Made by a program: the position numbers and the translations under genes. From assembly GCA_042091695.1 (NCBI GenBank), contig JBELHA010000041.1:1-23765 (forward strand): a stretch of 23,765 nt of DNA, read 5' to 3'. Positions within the stretch are counted from its first letter, which is position 1; each line of letters begins with the position of its first letter. This document shows, piece after piece, positions 1 to 6,876 of this stretch. This DNA is from Flavicella sp042091695 (GTDB lineage: Bacteria; Bacteroidota; Bacteroidia; Flavobacteriales; Flavobacteriaceae). The notes beneath the pieces are model-generated. The model ran no database searches. It saw nothing but the letters and a program-made list of their open reading frames with translations, and was not told the origin of the DNA.

Positions 1-528
1 TCTAATTCTATCGATGGTCAATGAGACGTTCATTTGTGCTACATTATTTACAAATTCAGTATTTGAAGAGTTTCTTAGACTTGTATCTATAGGTTCATTT
101 ACAGCAGCAACTGCTGGTTTTATTTTTTCTAATAAGTGAGTTAAATTTCCAAGTTCTGCATTGTCGCATGCACCTTTAACAGCACCACAACTAGTATGTC
201 CTAATACTACTATAAGTTTTGTTCCAGCTAGTTTACAAGCAAATTCCATACTCCCTAGGATGTCTTCATTGACAAAATTACCAGCAATACGAACACTGAA
301 TATATCACCTACTCCTTGGTCAAAAATCAATTCAGAAGATACCCTAGAGTCAATACAACTCAATACAGTTGCGAATGGAAATTGACCTTTACTCGTATCG
401 TTAACTTGTTCTATAAGGTTTCTATCAAGTTTGTTGTTTTCAACAAAGCGAGCATTTCCTTCTTTCAATAGGTTGAGTGCATCGTTTGACGATATTTTTG
501 ACTGTGTTTCTTTGGTATGTGCTTTCAT
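1..528 (-). CDS. Beta-class carbonic anhydrase, C-terminus cut by window edge
   Basis: Interconverts CO2 and bicarbonate. The 176 residues seen start at the ATG whose complement is at 526-528. They carry the beta-class zinc site: C58-x-D60-S-R62 in SCIDSR, and H111-x-x-C114 in GHTSCGAVKG. The usual protein has about 200-240 residues, so the end of the C-terminal half lies outside the window. No signal peptide is present, so the enzyme is predicted to be cytoplasmic. It starts 11 bases after the stop of the SulP transporter and is surely co-transcribed with it. That context suggests it handles bicarbonate brought in by the transporter, for carboxylases or pH balance; this role is inference. 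Family assignment is firm. Confidence 0.95.
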   Translation of the reverse strand, partial: MKAHTKETQSKISSNDALNLLKEGNARFVENNKLDRNLIEQVNDTSKGQFPFATVLSCIDSRVSSELIFDQGVGDIFSVRIAGNFVNEDILGSMEFACKLAGTKLIVVLGHTSCGAVKGACDNAELGNLTHLLEKIKPAVAAVNEPIDTSLRNSSNTEFVNNVAQMNVSLTIDRIR

Positions 529-539
529 AAGATGTACGT

Positions 540-2138
540 TTAAATAGGTTTTGAGGGTCTTAATTTAAAAAATTCTATGTAGCTATCAGGGTTTACGACT
601 ATTCCGCGTTCTGAGACTAATTTTATGGTGATTTCTCTTTCTTTGGCTTTGAAAGCAAAATCTTCTAATATTTCGATGATGTCATAGTCTAAGAAGCGCG
701 TTTTTCGAACGTCTAATTCTAAAAAGGAATTTGTTGGCAAGCTATCGAGTTCTTTTAAAATCGCACCTTTGTTAAAAAAAGTTACCTCTTCGGCCAAGGT
801 TATTTTTATTTTCCCATCGTCAACATCGCCTCCCTCTTTGTGTAAAAAGAAAGAGTTTTGATAGCTTTTGATAAGTATAACTACAACACCTACAGACAAC
901 CCAAGTCCGATTCCGTATAATAAATCAATAAAAACAATGCCTAAAACAGTTACTGTAAAAGGGATAGATTGTTTCCATCCTATTTTATACATTTTGATAA
1001 AGAGACTTGGTTTTGCAAGTTTGTATCCTACGACTAGTAAAACGGCTGCCAACACAGACAAAGGGATTTTATTTAATAGGGTCGGTATAATAATTACAGA
1101 AATAAGCAATAAAAAACCGTGAATAATAGTAGAAATTTTTGTCCGTCCTCCAGATTGAATGTTAGCAGAGCTTCTAACAATAACTTGCGTGATTGGCAAT
1201 CCACCAATCAATCCTGAGATGATATTTCCTGTTCCTTGTGCCAACAACTCTCTGTTGGTAGGTGTTACATTTTTATTCGGGTCAATTTTGTCTGTAGCTT
1301 CAACGCATAGTAGGGTTTCCAAACTAGCAACAAGTGCAATACTAAAGGCTACTACCCAAACTTCTGTATTTGTAATAGCATCAAAATTTGGAAAACTGAA
1401 TTGATTTAAAAATGACGAAATATCATTTGGGATAGGTACACTTACCAGGTGTGACTGTGCAATCTGTAAAAAGCTGTGATTTTGAGTCACTGATTGGAAG
1501 AGTATTCCCAATGCAACGACTACCAATGGTCCTTGTATTACTTGAAAAATTTTCCCTTTTTTAGAAAGTACTTTGTCCCAAAAAATCAGAATAACAAGTG
1601 CTATAAGACCAATCAAAGCTGATCCTGGTTGTAAAAAATTCAGCGAATTAAAGATTTCAGTAATATTGCTAGAGCTATCTACTTGAAAAAAAGTCAAGTC
1701 TCCAGTTGGATCTGAATCGTATCCAATAAAATGTGGAATTTGTTTTAGAATGATAATAACCCCAATCCCTGTCAACATTCCTTTAATTACTGATGAAGGG
1801 AAGTAATATCCAATAATTCCTGCTTTTAGTACTCCAAAAAGTATTTGAATCACACCTCCTAATACAACAGCTACAAGAAAGTTTTCATAACTACCTAATG
1901 TACCAATTGCTGTCAATACAATTGCAGCCAAACCAGCAGCGGGGCCACTTACTCCAATTTTGGAACCACTAAGTGCTCCTACAACGATTCCTCCGATTAT
2001 TCCTGCGATAAGCCCAGAAAATAGAGGAGCACCACTCGCAAGTGCAATTCCTAAACAGAGAGGTAGTGCAACAAAAAAGACTACGATACTTGCAGGGATA
2101 TCATTTTTTAATTTAGAAAAAAAGTTTGAGTCGATCAT
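540..2138 (-). CDS. SulP-family inorganic anion transporter, probable bicarbonate importer
   Basis: Inner-membrane anion transporter of 532 residues. The N-terminal 420 residues are a series of hydrophobic helices with SulP signatures, including the early segment with GVSGPAAGLAAIVLTA and the later GLIGGLPITQVIVRSSAN. The C-terminal 90 residues form a STAS-like domain (LELDVRKTRFLDYDIIEIL). The length is typical for the family. SulP proteins carry sulfate, bicarbonate or other anions, and sequence alone does not settle the substrate. The carbonic anhydrase gene 11 bases downstream favours bicarbonate (BicA-like use). The ATG at 2136-2138 is the natural start for SulP proteins (MIDSNFFSKLKNDIPASIVVF). 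A decayed TetR regulator lies divergently upstream. Confidence 0.93.
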   Translation of the reverse strand: MIDSNFFSKLKNDIPASIVVFFVALPLCLGIALASGAPLFSGLIAGIIGGIVVGALSGSKIGVSGPAAGLAAIVLTAIGTLGSYENFLVAVVLGGVIQILFGVLKAGIIGYYFPSSVIKGMLTGIGVIIILKQIPHFIGYDSDPTGDLTFFQVDSSSNITEIFNSLNFLQPGSALIGLIALVILIFWDKVLSKKGKIFQVIQGPLVVVALGILFQSVTQNHSFLQIAQSHLVSVPIPNDISSFLNQFSFPNFDAITNTEVWVVAFSIALVASLETLLCVEATDKIDPNKNVTPTNRELLAQGTGNIISGLIGGLPITQVIVRSSANIQSGGRTKISTIIHGFLLLISVIIIPTLLNKIPLSVLAAVLLVVGYKLAKPSLFIKMYKIGWKQSIPFTVTVLGIVFIDLLYGIGLGLSVGVVVILIKSYQNSFFLHKEGGDVDDGKIKITLAEEVTFFNKGAILKELDSLPTNSFLELDVRKTRFLDYDIIEILEDFAFKAKEREITIKLVSERGIVVNPDSYIEFFKLRPSKPI

Positions 2139-2164
2139 TGCAATTTTGTGGAATTGGTTATTAA

Positions 2165-2172
2165 CAAATATA
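2165..2172 (-). promoter_or_regulatory. Candidate -7 promoter element for the SulP-carbonic anhydrase operon
   Basis: The minus strand reads TATATTTG, an exact match to the Bacteroidota -7 consensus TAnnTTTG, 26 bases before the SulP start codon. I see no TTTG box at the expected 19-base spacing, so this is a half-site match only. AT-rich DNA gives such matches by chance. Confidence 0.4.
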
Positions 2173-2291
2173 ACAATACTTTTAACTTAGATTGTAATAC
2201 TATTATAAAAGATTGTTAATTTTAGTATATATGATAGTATATCTAAGTACGTGTTTTTCTTTGTTAAAACACACAAATTCAATCAGTTCTC

Positions 2292-2961
2292 GTGAATGTA
2301 GGAATTAAAACAGCATTGAACCAAGGATTGTTTTTAAAAGAACCGCAAGACTCAAAATTGGGAAGAAAAATCGTGGAATACAGCATCGAAATGATAGATG
2401 AATTCGGGTTTGAGTATTTTACCTTTAAAAATTGGCGTTAACCATACATTCCAGAAGTCTCTATCTATCGTTATTTTGAAAATACGCACATGCTTTTATT
2501 TTTTTAATGAACAGGTATTGGGAGCGTGTTATTTTTTGATAAACATTCATACTACTAATAATACTTCGGCTAGAGATAAATTAAAAGTAATTGTTCGCAC
2601 AATAGTTGTTGCTGCTAAAGAGGATGCCGCAGTGGCGAATGTCAATGAAAGTAAATTGCACAATATTGTAATTTCTGAAGGAAATAAGGCTTACCATATT
2701 ATGGAGGTGGACTTAGAAAATTCAAAGAGATTTTTTACTTCCTACAAGAATTTAGTGGAACTCGTTTCTGGAGTAATTTCTGCTGTAAATCCTGATTTTA
2801 AGTACCCTTACGTATTGGCTCCTAATTTGTTTGAGATGTCTAACAATCATATTTGTTTTGCTGAACATTTGCCAAGACTTACAGATATATCCACAGAAAA
2901 AGGTATGGTGAATGAGGTGGAATTTATGTTAAATTATTTTTTAGATAAACTAATGTCCTAA
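2292..2961 (+). pseudogene. TetR/AcrR-family transcriptional regulator, broken by multiple frameshifts
   Basis: Reading across frames gives one continuous TetR-like protein of about 220 residues. The N-terminal part from GTG 2292 (VNVGIKTALNQGLFLKEP, then GRKIVEYSIEMIDEFGFEYFTF) is open until TAA at 2439. The recognition helix (PEVSIYRYFENTHMLLF) continues in a shifted frame from about 2451 to a stop at 2505. A short piece with YWERVIF follows in another frame to a stop at 2537. The C-terminal ligand-binding part (SARDKLKVIVRTIV to MLNYFLDKLMS) is intact from about 2536 to 2961. At least four frame changes fall within about 115 bases, several in A or T runs. Either the gene is decayed or this stretch is badly sequenced. 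As read, no full HTH protein can be made. The longest remaining open frame starts at ATG 2398 but carries unrelated residues before the C-terminal part, so I do not call it a real gene. Confidence 0.85.
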
Positions 2962-2988
2962 ATAGTGCATTGTATAGGTCAACAAAAG

Positions 2989-3020
2989 AGGCCTGTACAA
3001 TATATGTACAGGCCTTTCTT
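2989..3020. terminator. Bidirectional intrinsic terminator between the TetR remnant and dnaN
   Basis: A perfect 11-base-pair stem, AGGCCTGTACA (2989-2999) and TGTACAGGCCT (3005-3015), closes a 5-base loop. TTTCTTT follows on the plus strand, and a T-rich tract (CTTTTGTT) follows on the minus strand. It sits between two convergent genes and can serve both. Confidence 0.9.
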
Positions 3021-3040
3021 TAATGTATGGATTTTGTTTA

Positions 3041-4159
3041 TTAGCTATTCAGCATTACCGGCATAACTAACATCGTAATTTCTTCTCCTTCTTCATTACC
3101 GTCAATAGGAGTTAAGATACCAGCTCTGTTCGGTAGTGACATTTCAATCAATACTTCTTCAGAATTTAAGTTGCTCAACATTTCTGTTAAAAACCTAGAG
3201 TTGAATCCAATTTGCATGTCATCTCCTTGATAATCACAATTCAAACGTTCGTCAGCTTTGTTTGCATAGTCAATATCTTCGGCAGAAATATTAAGTTCTG
3301 TACCCGCCATCTTTAAGCGTATCTGATGTGTTGTCTTGCTAGAGAATATAGAAACACGTTTGGTAGAATTTAAAAATGACGCTCTTTCAACAGAAAGTTT
3401 GTTAGGGTTTTCCTTAGGAATAACAGCGTCGTAATTTGGATATTTTCCATCGATCAAACGACAGGTTAATACCACATTATCAAACATAAACTTGGCGTTT
3501 GTAGCATTGTATTCAATTGTTACCTCTGTTTGGTTTCCTGCTAAAATTCCTTTCAATAAATTCAAAGGTTTTTTAGGCATTATAAACTCAGCATTTTCAC
3601 TAGCAGCGATGTCTGTACGAGTATATTTCACTAATTTGTGTGCGTCTGTAGCTACAAAAGTTAAATTGTCGGTGCTGAATTGAAAAAACACACCACTCAT
3701 GACAGGTCTCAAATCATCGTTACCCGTAGCAAAAATAGTTTTAGAAATAGCATTTCCAAGAATATTTCCTGGAATGACAGTAGCACTAGGGTCTTCTAAA
3801 CTAATTGTTTTTGGAAACTCTTCGCCACTAAAATACGCCATGTCGTACTTTCCTTGCTCTGAATTAATTTCAACAGTGTTGCTGTCTTTTGTTTTGAAGG
3901 TAAGTGGTTGATTCGGAAATGTTTTTAACGTATCTAACAACAAACGTGCAGAGATAGCAATACTTCCCGTTGATTCAGATTCTACATCGATACTTGAAGA
4001 AATAGTGGTTTCAAGGTCTGAGGCAGAAATTTTTAGTTCGTTGTTGTTCAATTCAAACAAAAAGTTGTCTAATATTGGAAGCGTATTACTACTATTAATA
4101 ACTCCACCAAGTAGTTGAAGTTGTCTTAATAGTTGTGAGCTAGATGCGATAAATTTCAT
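3041..4159 (-). CDS. dnaN: DNA polymerase III sliding clamp, beta subunit
   Basis: Ring-shaped processivity clamp that tethers DNA polymerase III and repair proteins to DNA. The chosen start (ATG complement at 4157-4159) gives 372 residues beginning MKFIASSSQLLRQLQLLGG, the usual N-terminus and length. The conserved NTLPILDNFLFEL, SDLETT, GEEFP and RPVMSGVFF segments and the typical C-terminal end PVMLNS are present. The reading frame stays open upstream to an ATG at 4237, adding 26 residues, but the extension is not clamp-like. The promoter at 4241-4271 would start the transcript at or just inside that ATG, so I reject the longer form. dnaN lies 163 bases from the end of the PhoH gene and has its own promoter. 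Confidence 0.97.
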   Translation of the reverse strand: MKFIASSSQLLRQLQLLGGVINSSNTLPILDNFLFELNNNELKISASDLETTISSSIDVESESTGSIAISARLLLDTLKTFPNQPLTFKTKDSNTVEINSEQGKYDMAYFSGEEFPKTISLEDPSATVIPGNILGNAISKTIFATGNDDLRPVMSGVFFQFSTDNLTFVATDAHKLVKYTRTDIAASENAEFIMPKKPLNLLKGILAGNQTEVTIEYNATNAKFMFDNVVLTCRLIDGKYPNYDAVIPKENPNKLSVERASFLNSTKRVSIFSSKTTHQIRLKMAGTELNISAEDIDYANKADERLNCDYQGDDMQIGFNSRFLTEMLSNLNSEEVLIEMSLPNRAGILTPIDGNEEGEEITMLVMPVMLNS

Positions 4160-4240
4160 ATATGTTTTGTTTCTTTCGTTTGTGTTATTTGATAGGCTGT
4201 TTGCCATTTGTTTTTTACTCAAAGCAATGGCAATCACTTA

Positions 4241-4271
4241 CAAATATATTATAAATCTATCTCGTAACAAA
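4241..4271 (-). promoter_or_regulatory. dnaN promoter (Bacteroidota -33/-7 type)
   Basis: On the minus strand TTTG (complement 4268-4271) is followed by exactly 19 bases and then TATATTTG (complement 4241-4248). Both boxes and the spacing match the Bacteroidota primary sigma consensus TTTG-N19-TAnnTTTG. The transcript should start near 4235, giving dnaN a leader of about 75 bases. Confidence 0.78.
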
Positions 4272-4273
4272 GA

Positions 4274-4314
4274 AATGTTTTAAACATTCCTAGAGGAATT
4301 GTTGACAACAATTC
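4274..4314. promoter_or_regulatory. Two inverted repeats directly upstream of the dnaN promoter
   Basis: AATGTTTTAAACATT (4274-4288; 7-bp arms) and GAATTGTTGACAACAATTC (4296-4314; 8-bp arms, 3-base loop) lie between the PhoH stop codon and the dnaN -33 box. Neither is followed by a long T tract on the minus strand, so they are poor terminators. They could be protein-binding sites next to the promoter, or weak hairpins ending the PhoH transcript. Confidence 0.45.
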
Positions 4315-4322
4315 GAGCCGTT

Positions 4323-5654
4323 TTACAAGAGCTTATTTGCCAGATTAGCCAAGGCAGAACGTTCTCCTTTTTCGAGCTTTACATGTGCAAACAGTTGTTG
4401 TCCTTTGAGCTTGTCAATAAGGTAACTAAGGCCATTACTTTGTTCGTCCATATAAGGAGTATCTATTTGATGAATATCTCCGGTAAACACGATTTTTGTG
4501 CCTTCACCAGCTCTTGTGATGATGGTTTTAATTTCGTGAGGTGTTAGGTTTTGTGCTTCATCAATGATAAACATTGCATTGGTCAAACTTCTCCCGCGTA
4601 TAAATGCAAGAGCTGTTAGCGATAGGAAGCCATTAGCTTCCATGTCTTCTAAACTTTTGCGTTTTCTTTCGTTTTCTCTAAATTGAGATTTTATAAATTT
4701 TAAGTTATCCCATAAGGGTTGCATGTATGGCGATATCTTTTCATCGGCACCCCCTGGTAAAAAACCGATGTCTCTATTGCTTAGTGGAACGATAGGTCTC
4801 GATAAAATAATTTGATCAAATAAGTTTTTTTGTTCCAATGCAGCTGCCAATGCCAATAATGTTTTTCCGGTTCCAGCGACTCCTTGAAGCGCGACCAACT
4901 TAATGTTGGTATTTAAAAGGGCATCCACTGCAAAGGTTTGTTCTGCATTCCTAGGTTTGATCCCATAGGCATATTGTTTTTCTACGCGCTCTATACAGTC
5001 CGATTGCTCGTCGTATTTGGCGAGCAATGCGTCCGAGGTTTTGTTGAGTATGTAATAGCCATTTGCTTGTTTTAGCTTTTTGAGAATACCATTTTCAGGA
5101 ACAGAGGAATGATTGTAGATGTTTTTAACAATTGTAGGGTCAATATTGTTCAAATCGATAATCCCTTCAGATATCTTTTTGATATTGGTTACCTTTCCCG
5201 TCAAGTAATCGTCTGCTTTCAACCCAATAGCCTTGGCTTTGATTCTAAGGTTGATGTCTTTGGTAACGAGTACTACTTCGCTGTTTTTATATTCTAGTTG
5301 AGTGTACAACGCAACATTGATAATTTTGTGGTCGTTTTTCCCTTTTTCGTAAATGGTCTCGGCATCAATTTTTAGGCTGTTCCCATTCATGACAACTTTC
5401 AATTTCCCTTTTTTTCCTCCTAGAGAAATCCAAGTATTCAGTCCATCTTTTTCTGACATCTTATCTAGGTAACGGATTACAGCTCTCGCTTCGAAATTTT
5501 TCGTTTCATTACCTATTTTAAAATTGTCAAGCTCCTCTAATACTGTGATTGGTATCACTACATCATTGTCTTCAAAACTATTGATGGCATTGTGATCAAA
5601 TAAAAGTACGGAGGTGTCTAATACAAATATTTTTGAATTTTTATTTTTCGTCAT
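4323..5654 (-). CDS. PhoH-family protein: PIN nuclease domain fused to PhoH ATPase
   Basis: A protein of 443 residues with two domains. The N-terminal PIN domain (about 8-150) starts with FVLDTSVLLFDHN and has the acidic residues D13, E40 or E41, and D133 (VLVTKD) expected of this metal-dependent RNase fold. The C-terminal PhoH P-loop ATPase (about 235-443) has Walker A GVAGTGKT at 258-265 and Walker B MFIIDEAQ at 361-368, then TGDIHQID. PIN-PhoH (PhoH2) proteins are regarded as RNA helicase/RNase enzymes. The start at 5654 (MTKNKNSKIF) is preferred over an in-frame ATG at 5705, because the extra 17 residues do not look like the family and a possible -7 box (TATATTTA, 5676-5683) lies between them. 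The substrate is unknown. Confidence 0.92.
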   Translation of the reverse strand: MTKNKNSKIFVLDTSVLLFDHNAINSFEDNDVVIPITVLEELDNFKIGNETKNFEARAVIRYLDKMSEKDGLNTWISLGGKKGKLKVVMNGNSLKIDAETIYEKGKNDHKIINVALYTQLEYKNSEVVLVTKDINLRIKAKAIGLKADDYLTGKVTNIKKISEGIIDLNNIDPTIVKNIYNHSSVPENGILKKLKQANGYYILNKTSDALLAKYDEQSDCIERVEKQYAYGIKPRNAEQTFAVDALLNTNIKLVALQGVAGTGKTLLALAAALEQKNLFDQIILSRPIVPLSNRDIGFLPGGADEKISPYMQPLWDNLKFIKSQFRENERKRKSLEDMEANGFLSLTALAFIRGRSLTNAMFIIDEAQNLTPHEIKTIITRAGEGTKIVFTGDIHQIDTPYMDEQSNGLSYLIDKLKGQQLFAHVKLEKGERSALANLANKLL

Positions 5655-5783
5655 ATGTGTATGTTTTGATTCCTCTAAATATACCAATGTTTTATGTATA
5701 CACACCTAGTAATGAGTGTAAGTTATAAAGTAAAAATGTTAATAAGTTTGGGGTGGCAGTGTAATTAGCTTGTATACAGTTGT

Positions 5784-6866
5784 TTAAGGGTTACTCTTAA
5801 CGTCTAAAGCATCTCTTAATGTGTTTCCAACTAGCATAAATGCCATGACCAAACTCATAATTGCGGCACCAGGGAGTAGCGCTAAATAGGGTTTTCCAAG
5901 AATGATATAGTTGTAGTGGTCTTTGATAATCCCTCCCCAAGAAGGAATTGGAGGTTGTGCACCTATGCCTAAAAAGCTCAAGCCACTTTCTATCAAAATT
6001 GCAGCAGCAAAATTTCCTGCAGAAATTACAATAATCGGAGCGATGATATTGGGAAGTATGTGTTTTCCTATTATTTTTAAGTTGCTATAGCCTAGTGCTC
6101 TTGCAGCCTCCACATATTGCATCTCTTTGACGCTTATGATCTGCCCTCTAATGACTCTTGCAACTTCTACCCACATGGTAAGACCTACGGCGATAAATAC
6201 TTGCCAGATCCCTTTTCCTAGAGAAAGTGTTATTGCAATTACGAGTAGTAGGGTAGGGATAGACCATGTTACATTGATAAAAAACAAAATTATCTTATCA
6301 GTTTTACCTCCGAAATACCCCCCGATAGCTCCTAATGAGATTCCAAGCAGTAAAGATATGAACACAGCGATAAAACCAATGAAAAAAGAGATACGTGTTC
6401 CTATAAGAATCCTACTAAACAAATCTCTTCCATAGCGGTCCGTACCAAAATAATAAGTTTTTTTATGGATATATTTAGTTGGATTACCTTGGAAAAGTTC
6501 CAATAAAAATTTTGTTTCCTCTATAGCATTACCAGTCTTTGTTACAAATAAGTGATTTTCATCAATACGATAGGATTTGATTGGTATTTCTTCAGGAGGA
6601 GTTGGGTTTCCATTAAATATAAAATCCCAGATACTAGTTGAGCTATTTGAAGGAATTTCAAGAAGTAATGTTGAAAAACCAGGAGACTTAGAGTGTATTT
6701 CAAGGTGCATCTGATTTGCGTTATTCGAGTTGTCCGGAGCCAAGCAGTAACAGAAAACAGCGATAAATGCACATGCGATGATATAGTAAAAAGAAAACAG
6801 TCCAAGTTTGTTTTTTGCAAACTGTTGGACTGCTATTTTTGTCAAGGAAGAGGATGTGTGTTCCAT
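5784..6866 (-). CDS. ABC transporter permease, DppC/OppC family
   Basis: Inner-membrane permease of the dipeptide/oligopeptide/nickel type. One membrane helix near residues 22-42 is followed by a long periplasmic stretch. Then come YYFGTDRYGRDLFSRILIGTRIS, the usual lead-in to the BPD_transp_1 domain, and further helices. The cytoplasmic coupling loop is visible as YVEAARALGYSNLKIIGKHI. At 360 residues it is about 60 longer than ordinary DppC; the extra length lies in the periplasmic loop between helix 1 and the TDRYGRD motif. No partner permease, ATPase or binding protein is encoded in the window. It follows the Prc protease after 10 bases, so the two are probably one transcript. The substrate cannot be inferred. 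Confidence 0.9.
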   Translation of the reverse strand: MEHTSSSLTKIAVQQFAKNKLGLFSFYYIIACAFIAVFCYCLAPDNSNNANQMHLEIHSKSPGFSTLLLEIPSNSSTSIWDFIFNGNPTPPEEIPIKSYRIDENHLFVTKTGNAIEETKFLLELFQGNPTKYIHKKTYYFGTDRYGRDLFSRILIGTRISFFIGFIAVFISLLLGISLGAIGGYFGGKTDKIILFFINVTWSIPTLLLVIAITLSLGKGIWQVFIAVGLTMWVEVARVIRGQIISVKEMQYVEAARALGYSNLKIIGKHILPNIIAPIIVISAGNFAAAILIESGLSFLGIGAQPPIPSWGGIIKDHYNYIILGKPYLALLPGAAIMSLVMAFMLVGNTLRDALDVKSNP

Positions 6867-6876
6867 TAACTATTCC

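Noticed and set aside
161..385. Plus-strand ORF opposite the carbonic anhydrase
   Set aside because: It is antisense to a gene with clear zinc-site motifs and shows no recognisable protein features.
2223..2246. Repeated AGTATAT strings upstream of the TetR remnant as a TetR operator
   Set aside because: The symmetry is poor when the arms are aligned; this is simple AT-rich repetition.
2398..2535. Short protein starting at ATG 2398 with its own N-terminus
   Set aside because: The first 46 or so residues are out-of-frame TetR sequence; only the part from about 2536 is TetR-like.
4160..4237. Longer dnaN starting at ATG 4237
   Set aside because: The extra 26 residues are unlike sliding clamps, and the consensus promoter would start transcription at about that codon.
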